A DNA stretch of 64,000 bases, taken from NCBI GenBank assembly GCA_028284935.1, contig JANQQQ010000039.1:372001-436000 (forward strand), given 5' to 3'. The notes under the pieces were generated by a model that worked only from the letters and a program-made list of their open reading frames with translations, was not told where the DNA came from and did not search any database. Numbering within the stretch: position 1 is the first letter of the stretch; every line of letters starts with the position of its first letter. The stretch is from Croceivirga sp. GTDB lineage: Bacteria; Bacteroidota; Bacteroidia; Flavobacteriales; Flavobacteriaceae. The position numbers and the translations under genes were made by a program. This document shows positions 34,569 through 43,682 of the stretch, piece after piece.

Positions 34569-35912
34569 TTAAACCCCAGTGTAGTTTGCTGGGGTTATTT
34601 TTTTGAGCTCATTTTTGATTTCTGCGGTAACCTCTAACGTTTCTATAAAATCGGCTATGGTTTCCTGGGTGATTTTCTCATTGGTACGGGTCAATCCCTT
34701 TAGTGCCTCATAGGGATTGGGATAGCCCTCACGTCGTAAAATGGTCTGTATCGCCTCGGCAACAACGGCCCAGTTATCCTCAAGGTCCCTTTCAAGTTTT
34801 TCTTGGTTCAGGACCAGTTTCCCCAAACCTTTCAAGGTAGCTAGAAAAGCAATTACGGTATGGGCGTAAGGAACGCCAACATTGCGTAAAACGGTACTAT
34901 CGGTCAAATCACGCTGTAAACGGGAAACAGGAAGCTTAGTGGACAAATGCTCAAACAAAGTATTGGCAATGCCAAGGTTGCCTTCAGAATTTTCAAAATC
35001 AATCGGGTTTACCTTGTGTGGCATGGCTGATGAACCTACTTCCCCCTTTTTGATGGTTTGTTTGAAGTAGTCCATGGAAATATAGGTCCAAAAATCCCGA
35101 TTCAAATCAATGATGATGGTATTGATTCGCTTTAAACAATCAAATAAGGCGGCCATATGGTCATAGTGCTCAATTTGTGTAGTGGGGAAGGAATGATGAA
35201 GCCCTAATTTTTCTTGTACAAATTGCTGTCCGAATTGTTGCCAATCAATGTTGGGATAGGCCACCTTATGGGCATTGTAATTTCCTGTGGCACCGCCAAA
35301 TTTGGCTGCCGAAGGAATGTCGTTCAGTAAATCAAACTGCTGTCTCAATCGTTCCACAAAAACCATGATTTCCTTTCCCAATCGGGTAGGGGAGGCGGGT
35401 TGTCCATGGGTTCTGGCCAACATGGGTACATCTTCCCAAACATGGGCCAAATCCCTAAGCTTTTCAAATAGTTCAAAGTACAGGGGTACATAGATATCGT
35501 TCATTGCCTCCTTAATGGAAAGTGGGATGGCCGTATTGTTGATATCTTGGGAAGTCAAACCAAAATGGATAAACTCCTTGTACTCCTGGAGTCCAAGTGC
35601 GTCAAACTTTTCCTTAATAAAATACTCGACCGCTTTTACATCATGGTTGGTGGTCTTTTCAATTGCTTTGATACTGCACGCATCCGTGGATGAAAATTCG
35701 CTATATATTTTTTGGAGTGAAGGGAATATTGCGCTATCAAAACCTTGAAGTTGGGGCACTGGAAGTTCGCACAACGCAATAAAATACTCAATCTCCACTT
35801 GTACCCTATATTTAATGAGAGCCTCCTCGGAAAAGTAAGGGGCAAGATTACCGGTTTTATTCCGATAGCGACCATCTACGGGTGAGATGGCATTCAATGG
35901 TGTCAGTGACAT
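34569..35912 (-). CDS. purB: Adenylosuccinate lyase
   Basis: 447 residues from the ATG at 35912, where MSLTPLNAISPVDGRY matches the usual start; an ATG eight codons upstream is less likely. It splits SAICAR and adenylosuccinate in purine synthesis. The signature GSSAMPHKVNPIDFENSEGN and the catalytic loop are intact, and the R-T-H-G-Q-P-A-S-P motif is seen near residue 165. It is last in an operon with the helical protein and the sirtuin. Confidence 0.95.
   Translation of the reverse strand: MSLTPLNAISPVDGRYRNKTGNLAPYFSEEALIKYRVQVEIEYFIALCELPVPQLQGFDSAIFPSLQKIYSEFSSTDACSIKAIEKTTNHDVKAVEYFIKEKFDALGLQEYKEFIHFGLTSQDINNTAIPLSIKEAMNDIYVPLYFELFEKLRDLAHVWEDVPMLARTHGQPASPTRLGKEIMVFVERLRQQFDLLNDIPSAAKFGGATGNYNAHKVAYPNIDWQQFGQQFVQEKLGLHHSFPTTQIEHYDHMAALFDCLKRINTIIIDLNRDFWTYISMDYFKQTIKKGEVGSSAMPHKVNPIDFENSEGNLGIANTLFEHLSTKLPVSRLQRDLTDSTVLRNVGVPYAHTVIAFLATLKGLGKLVLNQEKLERDLEDNWAVVAEAIQTILRREGYPNPYEALKGLTRTNEKITQETIADFIETLEVTAEIKNELKKITPANYTGV
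34572..34603 (+). terminator. Terminator for mscS within the 3' end of purB
   Basis: AACCCCAG (34572-34579) pairs with CTGGGGTT (34589-34596) and is followed by ATTTTTTT. The hairpin sequence is also the last codons of purB on the minus strand, a shared use of one element. Confidence 0.75.
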
Positions 35913-35943
35913 AGGTTTGATCTTAGAAAGCCTCAAAGATAGT

Positions 35944-36516
35944 TCAATACCCCAAAATCTTTAGCTTATCCAATATTTTCGCACCCCTATTTTGAAAACC
36001 GGCAGAACCCGAAGAAAAATTTTGCTCGAGCACTGATTTTAGTTCGGGCCTGATCCAATCAAAACGCTCCCCTAGGAAAAATAGACTGGTCATCGCAAAA
36101 ACCTTTGTGGCCACTTTGTGGTCTTCTATTAACCAATCAAAACAAATCGTGGCCATCCGTTCCAAATGGGAAGCGGAAATTTGTTCCCGGAAAAGTGGGG
36201 TTTTCTTTTTGAAGTACGCTTCCGTTAGCATCTGGCAAATATGGGCCATAGGTCTAATGGAGGATTCGGATTGTAGTTGATCAAGGCCATCCATAAAATC
36301 ATCCAATATAGGTAGTACCAAAACCAATTTTTTCCGCATAACATGGTCAAATACCCAACTGGCCATAAAATTGTCTTCTACATCATGGACAAAGACCTCA
36401 CGTAACAAAGTGGGTAGGACTTCGGGGGATGCAATGATACGTGGCACTATTTGGTCTACATCCGGTTTGTTGATCCGTCCTGTGTTTAAAAACATATGTA
36501 ACTCGGAAGCGGTCAC
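35944..36516 (-). CDS. Helical hypothetical protein between sirtuin and purB
   Basis: 190 residues, all-helical by eye, with repeat-like helices (VLPTLLREVFVHDVEDNF; HLERMATICFDWLIEDHKV) suggesting a HEAT-like fold. No catalytic motif, signal or membrane segment is seen. It overlaps the sirtuin stop by four bases (ATGA) and is 31 bases from purB, so the three are one operon. Automated pipelines may carry over the purB name to it; it has no lyase residues. Role unknown. Confidence 0.65.
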   Translation of the reverse strand: MTASELHMFLNTGRINKPDVDQIVPRIIASPEVLPTLLREVFVHDVEDNFMASWVFDHVMRKKLVLVLPILDDFMDGLDQLQSESSIRPMAHICQMLTEAYFKKKTPLFREQISASHLERMATICFDWLIEDHKVATKVFAMTSLFFLGERFDWIRPELKSVLEQNFSSGSAGFQNRGAKILDKLKILGY

Positions 36517-37208
36517 AGTTCGGCAACTAGCTTTTGGACGAGTGCAGGTACACCATTCGCAGCAGTATCCGGAATGATCGTTAAATCCAGGAAGTCTGAT
36601 TTAGCAATATTGGGTCTTGGATCGATGAAATACATTGGAGTGCCAGAGGACGTATAATTGACCAAACTGGCAGCTGGGTACACCTGCATGGATGTTCCTA
36701 TGATCACTAAAATATCCGCGTTCGAGGTGATTTCTATGGCGGGTCCGAGTAGGGGAACCATTTCGCCAAACCAAACTATATGAGGGCGCAATTGATGGCC
36801 GTTTTCATCCATGTCCCCTAAAACCAAATCCTCGGTCCAATCCAAAACATGGTTTTCATTTTTGGTGCTTCGTACTTTTAAAAGCTCCCCATGCAGATGG
36901 AGTACATTTGAACTTCCAGCCTTCTCATGAAGGTTGTCCACATTTTGTGTGATAATGCGAACATCAAAATGGGTTTCCAATTGGGCCAATGCCAAATGTC
37001 CAGCATTGGGTTGTACTTCCTTTAACTGTCTTCTGCGTTGATTGTAGAATTCCAGAACCAATTCTGGATTTTTGGCAAACCCTTGGGGGGAGGCCACCTC
37101 CATAACATCATGCCCTTCCCAAAGCCCATTGGCATCACGAAATGTTTTTAGTCCACTTTCCGCGCTCATTCCCGCTCCTGTTAGTACTACGATTCGGTTT
37201 TGACCCAT
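36513..37208 (-). CDS. cobB: Sir2-family NAD-dependent deacylase lacking zinc cysteines
   Basis: 231 residues. NAD-binding motifs GAGMSAESGLKTFRDANGLW and TQNVDNLHEKAG, catalytic H106 in LHLHGE and the late GTSMQVYPAASLV are intact. Y55 and R58 (FYNQRR) match the acyl-acid-binding pair of class III sirtuins, predicting removal of succinyl or malonyl groups. The zinc-ribbon region (about 111-140) has no cysteine, and the entire protein has none. The gene starts the operon with the helical protein and purB and is divergent from trmH. Confidence 0.85.
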   Translation of the reverse strand: MGQNRIVVLTGAGMSAESGLKTFRDANGLWEGHDVMEVASPQGFAKNPELVLEFYNQRRRQLKEVQPNAGHLALAQLETHFDVRIITQNVDNLHEKAGSSNVLHLHGELLKVRSTKNENHVLDWTEDLVLGDMDENGHQLRPHIVWFGEMVPLLGPAIEITSNADILVIIGTSMQVYPAASLVNYTSSGTPMYFIDPRPNIAKSDFLDLTIIPDTAANGVPALVQKLVAEL

Positions 37209-37242
37209 AAACCAAAAATACCATTTTTACTATCTTCCCCTT

Positions 37243-37896
37243 ATGTTCAATCGCGATTTGCTCACCCATTTGGAAGGATTTCTTACCGAAAACCGGAAGG
37301 AACGTTTCTTGGAGGTCCTTTCCAAACGAACCAATTTTTTGACGGTCGCCATTGAAGATGTGTACCAATTGCATAATACCAGTGCCGTTGTACGCAGTTG
37401 TGACTCCTTCGGAATTCAATCTGTCCATGTCATTGAGGAGCGTTATGAAAAACGTTTGGACAAGAATATTTCCATGGGGGCACAACAATGGGTAGATGTG
37501 CATCAATACCCATCTACCGAGCAATGTATTGCATCACTTCGTGAACTGGGGTATAGGATTGTGGCAACAACCCCACATGACACTTCATATTCGTTCGATA
37601 CGTTTGAATTAACCGAAAAAACGGCCCTCTTCTTTGGCACGGAATGGAACGGACTTACCGACGTGGTAAAAAAGGAGGCTGATGATTTTTTACATGTTCC
37701 CATGGTAGGCTTTTCAGAAAGCTTGAACGTTTCTGTTTCAGCGGCCATACTACTACAAACGTTGACAACAAGACTAAGGGCCTCCAAAGCCCTATGGCAA
37801 TTAACGGAACAGGAGAAATTGGAGAAACGTTTGGACTGGACAAAAAAGTCCATCAAGAATGTGGAACAGATTATCAGGCGTTACCAGGACAACTAA
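37243..37896 (+). CDS. trmH: tRNA (guanosine(18)-2'-O)-methyltransferase
   Basis: 217 residues, SPOUT class. The three family motifs are present: NTSAVVRSCDSFGI, ALFFGTEWNGLTD and VPMVGFSESLNVSVSAAILL, the last forming the knot that binds S-adenosylmethionine. A basic C-terminal helix (KRLDWTKKSIKNVEQIIRRY) fits TrmH tRNA binding. It opens a run of same-strand genes (SRPBCC, VOC, membrane protein) separated by 39, 4 and 9 bases. Confidence 0.92.
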   Translation: MFNRDLLTHLEGFLTENRKERFLEVLSKRTNFLTVAIEDVYQLHNTSAVVRSCDSFGIQSVHVIEERYEKRLDKNISMGAQQWVDVHQYPSTEQCIASLRELGYRIVATTPHDTSYSFDTFELTEKTALFFGTEWNGLTDVVKKEADDFLHVPMVGFSESLNVSVSAAILLQTLTTRLRASKALWQLTEQEKLEKRLDWTKKSIKNVEQIIRRYQDN

Positions 37897-37935
37897 AGTT
37901 TTTTGTACATTTAAACGTAACTAATTTATAAACAG

Positions 37936-38463
37936 ATGACTACACTACTTTACATTCTAGCAGGGATTGTATTGCTACTACTGATTTTGGCAGTATTGGC
38001 TCCCAAAAAGTATGATGTTTCCCGTTCTATAGTAATTGATAGTCCACGGGATAAAATTTTTACAGTATTACGTTCACTAAAACAACAGGATGAATGGTCA
38101 CCCTGGGCCAAACGCGACCCCAATATGCTCAAGGAATATAGGGGTACGGATGGTGAGGTAGGCTCCGTAAGTTATTGGAAAGGCAACAAAGAAGTTGGGG
38201 AAGGCGAGCAGGAAATCACCAAAATTGTTGATGGCGAACGCGTTGAGGGGAACTTGCGCTTTCTTAAACCCTGGAAGTCGGAGTCCGATTGCTATTTTGT
38301 AACAGAGGATGCTGATGCTGGAAAGACCAAGGTTACTTGGGGTTTTTCTGGAAAGAATAAATTTCCATTTAGTATTATGATGTTATTTATGAGCATGGAT
38401 AAGATGGTCGGAAAGGACTTTGAGGAAGGATTGTCCACTTTAAAAACAAAAATGGAAGGCTGA
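37936..38463 (+). CDS. SRPBCC-family polyketide cyclase-like protein, membrane-anchored
   Basis: 175 residues. A hydrophobic N-terminal segment (about 3-22) is followed by an SRPBCC/START-like domain: YDVSRSIVIDSPRDKIFTVL, a W-S-P-W-A motif, and GNLRFLKPWKSESDCYF. These domains bind hydrophobic ligands. It is separated by four bases from the VOC gene, so they are co-transcribed. No ligand or process can be named. Confidence 0.8.
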   Translation: MTTLLYILAGIVLLLLILAVLAPKKYDVSRSIVIDSPRDKIFTVLRSLKQQDEWSPWAKRDPNMLKEYRGTDGEVGSVSYWKGNKEVGEGEQEITKIVDGERVEGNLRFLKPWKSESDCYFVTEDADAGKTKVTWGFSGKNKFPFSIMMLFMSMDKMVGKDFEEGLSTLKTKMEG

Positions 38464-38467
38464 AGCG

Positions 38468-38848
38468 ATGAAACAAAATATGGTGGGCTGGTTTGAAATT
38501 CCAGTAACGGATATGGATCGGGCGAAAAAGTTTTACGATATCGTTTTTGACATTGAAATAAGCATCCATGACATGAACGAACTGCTTATGGGGTGGTTTC
38601 CTTTTTCAGAAGGAAAACCTGGAGCATCCGGATCTTTGGTCCAGCATAGGGATTTTTATTTCCCAAGTGAAAACCAAGGAACATTGGTCTATTTTTCCAG
38701 TGAGGATGTCCAAATACAGTTGGATAGGGTAGAGCGGGCAGGGGGTAAAATTCTGCAGCCCAAAAAGCAAATAGGGGAAGGTCATGGCTATATGGCCCTC
38801 TTCTTGGATTCAGAAGGGAACCGAATTGCGTTACATTCACAGAATTAG
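38468..38848 (+). CDS. VOC-family (glyoxalase-like) protein
   Basis: 126 residues, one VOC domain: MVGWFEIPVTDMDRAKKFYD at the start, a central G-T-L-V-Y-F strand and the terminal YMALFLDSEGNRIALHS. Glyoxalase/dioxygenase-superfamily proteins bind metals with paired His/Glu residues; the pattern here has E in FEIP but lacks the complete ligand set, so it may be non-enzymatic. It follows the SRPBCC gene. Confidence 0.85.
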   Translation: MKQNMVGWFEIPVTDMDRAKKFYDIVFDIEISIHDMNELLMGWFPFSEGKPGASGSLVQHRDFYFPSENQGTLVYFSSEDVQIQLDRVERAGGKILQPKKQIGEGHGYMALFLDSEGNRIALHSQN

Positions 38849-38857
38849 AAGTTCTAT

Positions 38858-39157
38858 TTGAAGGTAGCCGCAACATTTATAGGACGGACCATCATACTCG
38901 GTTTCGTTCTGGGAATTATAGATTTTATTCTAATTTTCATTTTAGGAATTAGCAATATGGGGGGTGAATCTCCTTCTGCTTCGAACAACTTTTGGAATGA
39001 TGTTTTAGGATTTATAATTGGTTTTCCAATCAAAGTACTCTTTACTCCAGATTTTAAGGATTGGCCTTTGGGCTACTTGGACATTATTAATCTGCTGGCC
39101 AAGGCAGGAATCATTTTAGCGGTGCCAATTCTTACCAACAAAGTTCGGGGAAAATAA
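38858..39157 (+). CDS. Small membrane protein of unknown function
   Basis: 99 residues with three hydrophobic segments (about 10-30, 47-60 and 77-93). The start is TTG at 38858, nine bases after the VOC stop; no ATG is available before the first membrane segment. It ends a four-gene run starting with trmH. No family recognised. Confidence 0.5.
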   Translation: MKVAATFIGRTIILGFVLGIIDFILIFILGISNMGGESPSASNNFWNDVLGFIIGFPIKVLFTPDFKDWPLGYLDIINLLAKAGIILAVPILTNKVRGK

Positions 39158-39170
39158 TAACCTACCTCGA

Positions 39171-40865
39171 TTACTCTACCAATTCCAATAAAGCCGTGTC
39201 ATGGTCATTGTCAAGAATGACCTTACCATTTTTCACCATCACTTGGGTATCGGAATAAGTATCGTGCAATAAGGTGCCATCCCCAAAAAAGCCTTTGACC
39301 CAAAGCGACTTCTTGCCCTTTGGTAAATCAAGTCCCACTACCACTTTATCCCTGTAATCATCCTTAACATAGGTTCGTGAAAACACATAGGGTTTTTTTG
39401 CCAATCTTTTGTGTTTTCCTGCCCCAATGGCTGGATGGTTCCTTCTGAATTTACCCAACTTTTGCCAGTGTTCATGAACGTTTTGTACCTCGGGTTTTTC
39501 CAAATCTTCCCAATTCATGAATGACCTAAGATTGGCATCACCTTCCGCACCTTCAACTTGCAAGGGTCTCATGGTCTCGTCACCATAATACACTTGGGAA
39601 GCACCGGGCGTCAATAAAAGCATGTTTGCTGATTTGAAGGGTTTGCTACGGTCTACATCAAAGGGACTTCCATCATCATGGGAGGTCAAATAATTCAGCA
39701 CACTTTTACCTTCAAACTTGGTGTTCAATACATAGCTGTATTTTCTAAAGACCTCTTCGTAGGACTTATTCGCGTCATTTTTCAAATCAAAGTTGATAAG
39801 ACTGGTAAAGCCATTGTCAAAATAGTCCACTTTCTTGTCCCCAAAGTCAAATTTTCTTCCCCCTGAAATTCCATAGTTGTACACTTCACCCACCATATAA
39901 AAAGGACTGTCGTCCAAGATTTTTTCAGGATGCTTCTTTTTCCAGGTATCAAAGGCATATTCAGCTTCCTTGCGAAGCTCGGCCCATGCATTTTCATTGA
40001 CATGTTTTACCGTATCCACACGAAATCCGTCAACACCAAATTCATGGATATAATCCGTTAGCCATTTTATGATATAAAATCTTGGGGCTCTTGGATATCC
40101 CGTACGCTCAAAGAAAAGGTTCAACTCGTCCAGTTCTTGACTGAGCCGGCCTTCATCTTTCCACTTCGCCAAGAGCGTGTCCGGCAATTCCACGGATGCA
40201 TCCGACTCCGTTAAAATATCTGGAAGGTTCTTAACCAAGGTACAAGCTGTGGTATTCTCATAGGTGTCAAAAGAACAGGCAGGTTCGGTTCGCACCCATT
40301 CCTCTGGCCATACGGGATCAATATCCGTAACGGGTCCGGTATGGTTCAAGACCACGTCCAACAAAACGCGAATTCCCTTGGCATGTGCTACCTGGACTAA
40401 ATTTTGCAGGTCCTTTTTTGTTCCAAAGCTGGGGTCAATGGCTGTCCAATCCTTGGTCCAATACCCGTGATAGCCATACGTGGCACCCGTACCTTCATTC
40501 GTAGCCCCATGAATTTGCTCTACAACGGGGGTAAACCAAATGGCATTTATGCCTAGATCGGAAAAGTACCCACTTTCAATTTTCTCGGTGATTCCAACAA
40601 TATCCCCACCCTCAAATCCGCGTAAAACTGCAGTGGAATCCTTACGTTCAAATGTAATATCGTTTTCTGGCCTACCATTATTGAACCTATCCGTAAGGAG
40701 AAAGTAAATGTTGGCTCCTTCCCAGACAAAGGGAGCTGTTTGCTCTTGTCCAACGGCATTTTTAGTAGTGACCGCTTCAGGATTTTCTTTGGGCATTTCT
40801 TTTTGTGGGTTTTTGCAACCAAAAAGTGAAGTCAATATCGACACTGCGATAAGTAGTTTTCTCAT
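39171..40865 (-). CDS. GH13 alpha-amylase, lipoprotein
   Basis: 564 residues. The lipobox is LFGC (C17). The (beta/alpha)8 amylase core shows all four GH13 regions: DVVLNH, GFRVDTVKH with the nucleophile Asp, MVGEVYN with the acid Glu, and LTSHDDGS with the stabilising Asp. A C-terminal beta domain (about 480-564) finishes it. It should hydrolyse alpha-1,4-glucans at the cell envelope. It stands alone, without SusCD-like genes nearby, so it is not part of an obvious polysaccharide utilisation locus. Confidence 0.92.
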   Translation of the reverse strand: MRKLLIAVSILTSLFGCKNPQKEMPKENPEAVTTKNAVGQEQTAPFVWEGANIYFLLTDRFNNGRPENDITFERKDSTAVLRGFEGGDIVGITEKIESGYFSDLGINAIWFTPVVEQIHGATNEGTGATYGYHGYWTKDWTAIDPSFGTKKDLQNLVQVAHAKGIRVLLDVVLNHTGPVTDIDPVWPEEWVRTEPACSFDTYENTTACTLVKNLPDILTESDASVELPDTLLAKWKDEGRLSQELDELNLFFERTGYPRAPRFYIIKWLTDYIHEFGVDGFRVDTVKHVNENAWAELRKEAEYAFDTWKKKHPEKILDDSPFYMVGEVYNYGISGGRKFDFGDKKVDYFDNGFTSLINFDLKNDANKSYEEVFRKYSYVLNTKFEGKSVLNYLTSHDDGSPFDVDRSKPFKSANMLLLTPGASQVYYGDETMRPLQVEGAEGDANLRSFMNWEDLEKPEVQNVHEHWQKLGKFRRNHPAIGAGKHKRLAKKPYVFSRTYVKDDYRDKVVVGLDLPKGKKSLWVKGFFGDGTLLHDTYSDTQVMVKNGKVILDNDHDTALLELVE

Positions 40866-40961
40866 GCTTTGAGGTTTTTGCCTAAAACTATAAAATGCGG
40901 AGTAGAATCTAAAATTTATTTCACGGGCATTTTTTGCCGTCGGAAAATAAAAATTACTGCT

Positions 40962-41738
40962 TTACTTTCGGTTAAGCACTTTGTATTCCTCATAGCAACT
41001 ACTGATGGCATCCAAAATTTGGAGGTCATTGGCTGTTTGTATAAAAGAACGGGAGTAATTGCAGTTGTTAAGGATGTCCTCAATATCCATTTTTTCCAAT
41101 TGCAAAAGTTGGGTCAGGGTTTCGCGGTCAAATTTTGAGGCAAGCAAGTCACGAATGTTGTCGTCTTCCTTCATCTGACGGAGCTTGCGCATTTGTTTTG
41201 GTTTTTTACCAAATAGATTCCGCAATAAATCTGCAGGATTTAGAATGGCCCCCAACACCTTGGTGACGGCACCAGGACTTTTGCTTCCACCTTCATAACT
41301 TTTGTTTAAACCTGATATACTGTACTGATAGGCATTATTGATAGGCAGGTTTTTAACATCAATTTCAAGATATCCCGTAAGTTGATACGGACGTACAACG
41401 ACCTCCTCCAAGGCATAAGCCAATTCGGTCAATGCAATTTTGGTGCCTTCAAATTTGAACATGTCATTGGTGACCCGAAACTTCTGGGGTTTAAATCCAA
41501 GGTAGGTGAGATACAACGTATCATTAACCGATGCCGAGATTTTAAACTTTCCCTCTTGATTGGTAATGGTCCCTATAACTTTGTTCAAGTTAATAACGTG
41601 AACACTTTCCAAAGGGAAGTTAGTTTGGGCATTGACCACGGTAGCAACAAGTTCTTGGGTGGCCATTTCCTCCCCATTTTCCTGTGCATGTAGTACGGCT
41701 CCAACTAAAAGGAAAATGAAAGGTAAAATTCTTTTCAT
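40962..41738 (-). CDS. Exported protein with carboxypeptidase-like regulatory domain
   Basis: 258 residues from the ATG at 41738, which opens a signal peptide (LPFIFLLVGAVLHAQ). Residues about 30-105 form a CarboxypepD_reg-like beta domain (TQELVATVVNAQTNFPLESV; INLNKVIGTITNQEGKF; TLYLTYLGF) of the kind that precedes TonB receptor plugs. No plug or barrel follows; the rest is a basic helical region (NLFGKKPKQMRKLRQMKEDD). It may work in the periplasm or outer membrane as a stand-alone adaptor. Function unknown. Confidence 0.75.
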   Translation of the reverse strand: MKRILPFIFLLVGAVLHAQENGEEMATQELVATVVNAQTNFPLESVHVINLNKVIGTITNQEGKFKISASVNDTLYLTYLGFKPQKFRVTNDMFKFEGTKIALTELAYALEEVVVRPYQLTGYLEIDVKNLPINNAYQYSISGLNKSYEGGSKSPGAVTKVLGAILNPADLLRNLFGKKPKQMRKLRQMKEDDNIRDLLASKFDRETLTQLLQLEKMDIEDILNNCNYSRSFIQTANDLQILDAISSCYEEYKVLNRK

Positions 41739-41813
41739 TAAGCAACTTTCAATCTTAAAGATACAAAACAAAGGAATTTAAATGGCTTGCTTTTCTTTTT
41801 GGCAACTCCTTAA

Positions 41814-43553
41814 CTAAAAAAAACCGGGGTTTCTTCCTTTTTTACGTCTTCCGGAAGATTTCTTCCGTTTGTCAAATGAATTTGCGTTGCCTTGGTCCCT
41901 TCTTCCCCCTCTTCTTCGTTCCCGTTTTTTTCCTTTTCCACTTCGGCCCGGATTCTTGGAGACCTCCACATTGATAAAGCGCCCATCAATTTTGAAATCT
42001 TGAAATGTTTCGAGGATTAAGGGCGTAAAATTGGAATCCGTATTAAAGAAAGAAAAGCTGTCTTTGGTGTCTACCTTATAGATGTCCTCTTTTTCCAATC
42101 CAAGCTGATCTCTTAGGAAATCCTTAAGGGACATCCAATCAAAGCCATCCCGTTCCCCCACATTGATAAAGTAGCGGACCGATCCGTCCTTGGGTATTTC
42201 GCCTTGATTCCTTTCCTTTCCCGAAGACTTCTGATTATCCAGATCACGCGTTTTACTGTAGTAATTGAAAAATCGAGTGAATTCAACCGAAACCATCTTT
42301 TTGATGATTTCATCACGGTCCAACCCGTTGAGAACATCATAAATGGCAGGTAGATAGCTATCAATTTCTGTGTTGATATCAGTGTCCCGTATTTTGCTCG
42401 CCAAATGATACAATTGAATTTCACAGATTTCAATTCCGGTAGGAATCTTCTTTTCAATAAACTCCTGTTGGATTTTCTTTTCAATGGCCTTAATCTTTCG
42501 AAGCTCACTTCTCGTGACGATGACCATGGAAATACCGGACTTTCCAGCACGTCCCGTTCTTCCACTGCGATGGGTATAGGTTTCGATTTCGTCCGGTAAT
42601 TGGTAATTGATCACATGGGTAATATCATCCACGTCAATACCACGGGCAGCAACATCAGTGGCTACCAATAGCTGGATTTGCTTTTTACGAAAGGCATTCA
42701 TGGCCAAATCCCTTTGGTTTTGACTTAAATCTCCGTGTAAGGCCCCGGCATTATATCCATCTTCAATGAGTTTTTCCGCAATTTTTTGGGTATCGCGTTT
42801 TGTGCGGCAAAAGACCACGGAAAATATACCTGGATTGGCATCTGCCAGTCGTTTAAGGGCTGCGTAACGGTCCCGGCCCCCAACAGTGTAGTATTCATGT
42901 TGAACCGTAACCGCACCGGCATTCTTGGAACCTACGGTAATCTCTTTAGGCTGGTGCATGAACTTTTTGGCGATACTCGCCACCTCCCTTGGCATGGTGG
43001 CGGAGAACAGCCAGGTAGATTTGTCATCTGGAGTATTGGAAAGAATGTCCTTGATATCCTCATAAAAACCCATGTTCAACATTTCATCGGCCTCATCCAA
43101 AATACAATACTCGATTTTGGTAATATCCACAATGCCTCGCCTGATCATATCCTTCATACGCCCCGGGGTGGCCACAACGATTTGTGCACCTCGTTTTATG
43201 AGCTTGGCTTGTTCCGTGATGCTTGCTCCTCCATAAATGGCTACAATATTGACCCCTTTCTCATATTTCGAGTAAAGTTGCATTTCATTGGTAATCTGAA
43301 GACAAAGCTCACGGGTTGGGGACAAAATCAGCCCTTGTGTAGTTCTGCTTTGTGCATCAATCTTTTGTAATAATGGAAATCCAAATGCTGCGGTCTTACC
43401 CGTCCCAGTCTGTGCCAAAGCAACCAAATCGGTTTCATCTTCCAACAAAATGGGAATGGCTTTTTCTTGGACCTCGGATGGGGATTCAAAACCTAAATCG
43501 GAAATGGCAGATAATAAGGACTCTTCAAGCCCTAAACGTTCAAATGGTGTCAT
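41814..43553 (-). CDS. DEAD-box RNA helicase with DbpA-type RNA-binding domain
   Basis: 579 residues. Motif I AQTGTGKT (47-54), PTRELCLQ, TPGRMKD, DEAD (153-156), SAT and HRSGRTGRAG are all present. The region about 460-545 (KDFLRDQLGLEKEDIYKV) is a DbpA/CsdA RNA-binding domain, and the tail is a basic G/R/K stretch that binds RNA. It most resembles DeaD/CsdA cold-adapted helicases for ribosome assembly and mRNA turnover. Its 129-base leader precedes rdgB on the same strand, so rdgB may be upstream in the same unit. Confidence 0.93.
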   Translation of the reverse strand: MTPFERLGLEESLLSAISDLGFESPSEVQEKAIPILLEDETDLVALAQTGTGKTAAFGFPLLQKIDAQSRTTQGLILSPTRELCLQITNEMQLYSKYEKGVNIVAIYGGASITEQAKLIKRGAQIVVATPGRMKDMIRRGIVDITKIEYCILDEADEMLNMGFYEDIKDILSNTPDDKSTWLFSATMPREVASIAKKFMHQPKEITVGSKNAGAVTVQHEYYTVGGRDRYAALKRLADANPGIFSVVFCRTKRDTQKIAEKLIEDGYNAGALHGDLSQNQRDLAMNAFRKKQIQLLVATDVAARGIDVDDITHVINYQLPDEIETYTHRSGRTGRAGKSGISMVIVTRSELRKIKAIEKKIQQEFIEKKIPTGIEICEIQLYHLASKIRDTDINTEIDSYLPAIYDVLNGLDRDEIIKKMVSVEFTRFFNYYSKTRDLDNQKSSGKERNQGEIPKDGSVRYFINVGERDGFDWMSLKDFLRDQLGLEKEDIYKVDTKDSFSFFNTDSNFTPLILETFQDFKIDGRFINVEVSKNPGRSGKGKKRERRRGGRRDQGNANSFDKRKKSSGRRKKGRNPGFF

Positions 43554-43682
43554 AAACTGTTTATAAACTCGCTTTTTTGTGCTGTATAGAGCGAAACCTT
43601 ATAAACAAAGCCCATCACAGCACCCCTTTATACCCTTTTCTTTTGGGTGCGACATTAAATCGGCGGCAAATGTACACTTATT

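Noticed and set aside
36513-37208. Reading of the sirtuin gene name cobB as part of the B12 region
   Set aside because: The name is shared with cobyrinate a,c-diamide synthase, but the protein is clearly Sir2-type and lies 8 kb from the B12 genes.
42786-43370. 194-codon frame antisense to the DEAD-box helicase gene
   Set aside because: Lies wholly within the helicase core, whose motifs are intact; no independent sign of coding.
43620-43650. Hairpin GCACCC/GGGTGC in the leader of the DEAD-box helicase gene
   Set aside because: Only six pairs with a 19-base loop and no covariation evidence available; it could be chance, although cold-shock helicase leaders can be structured.
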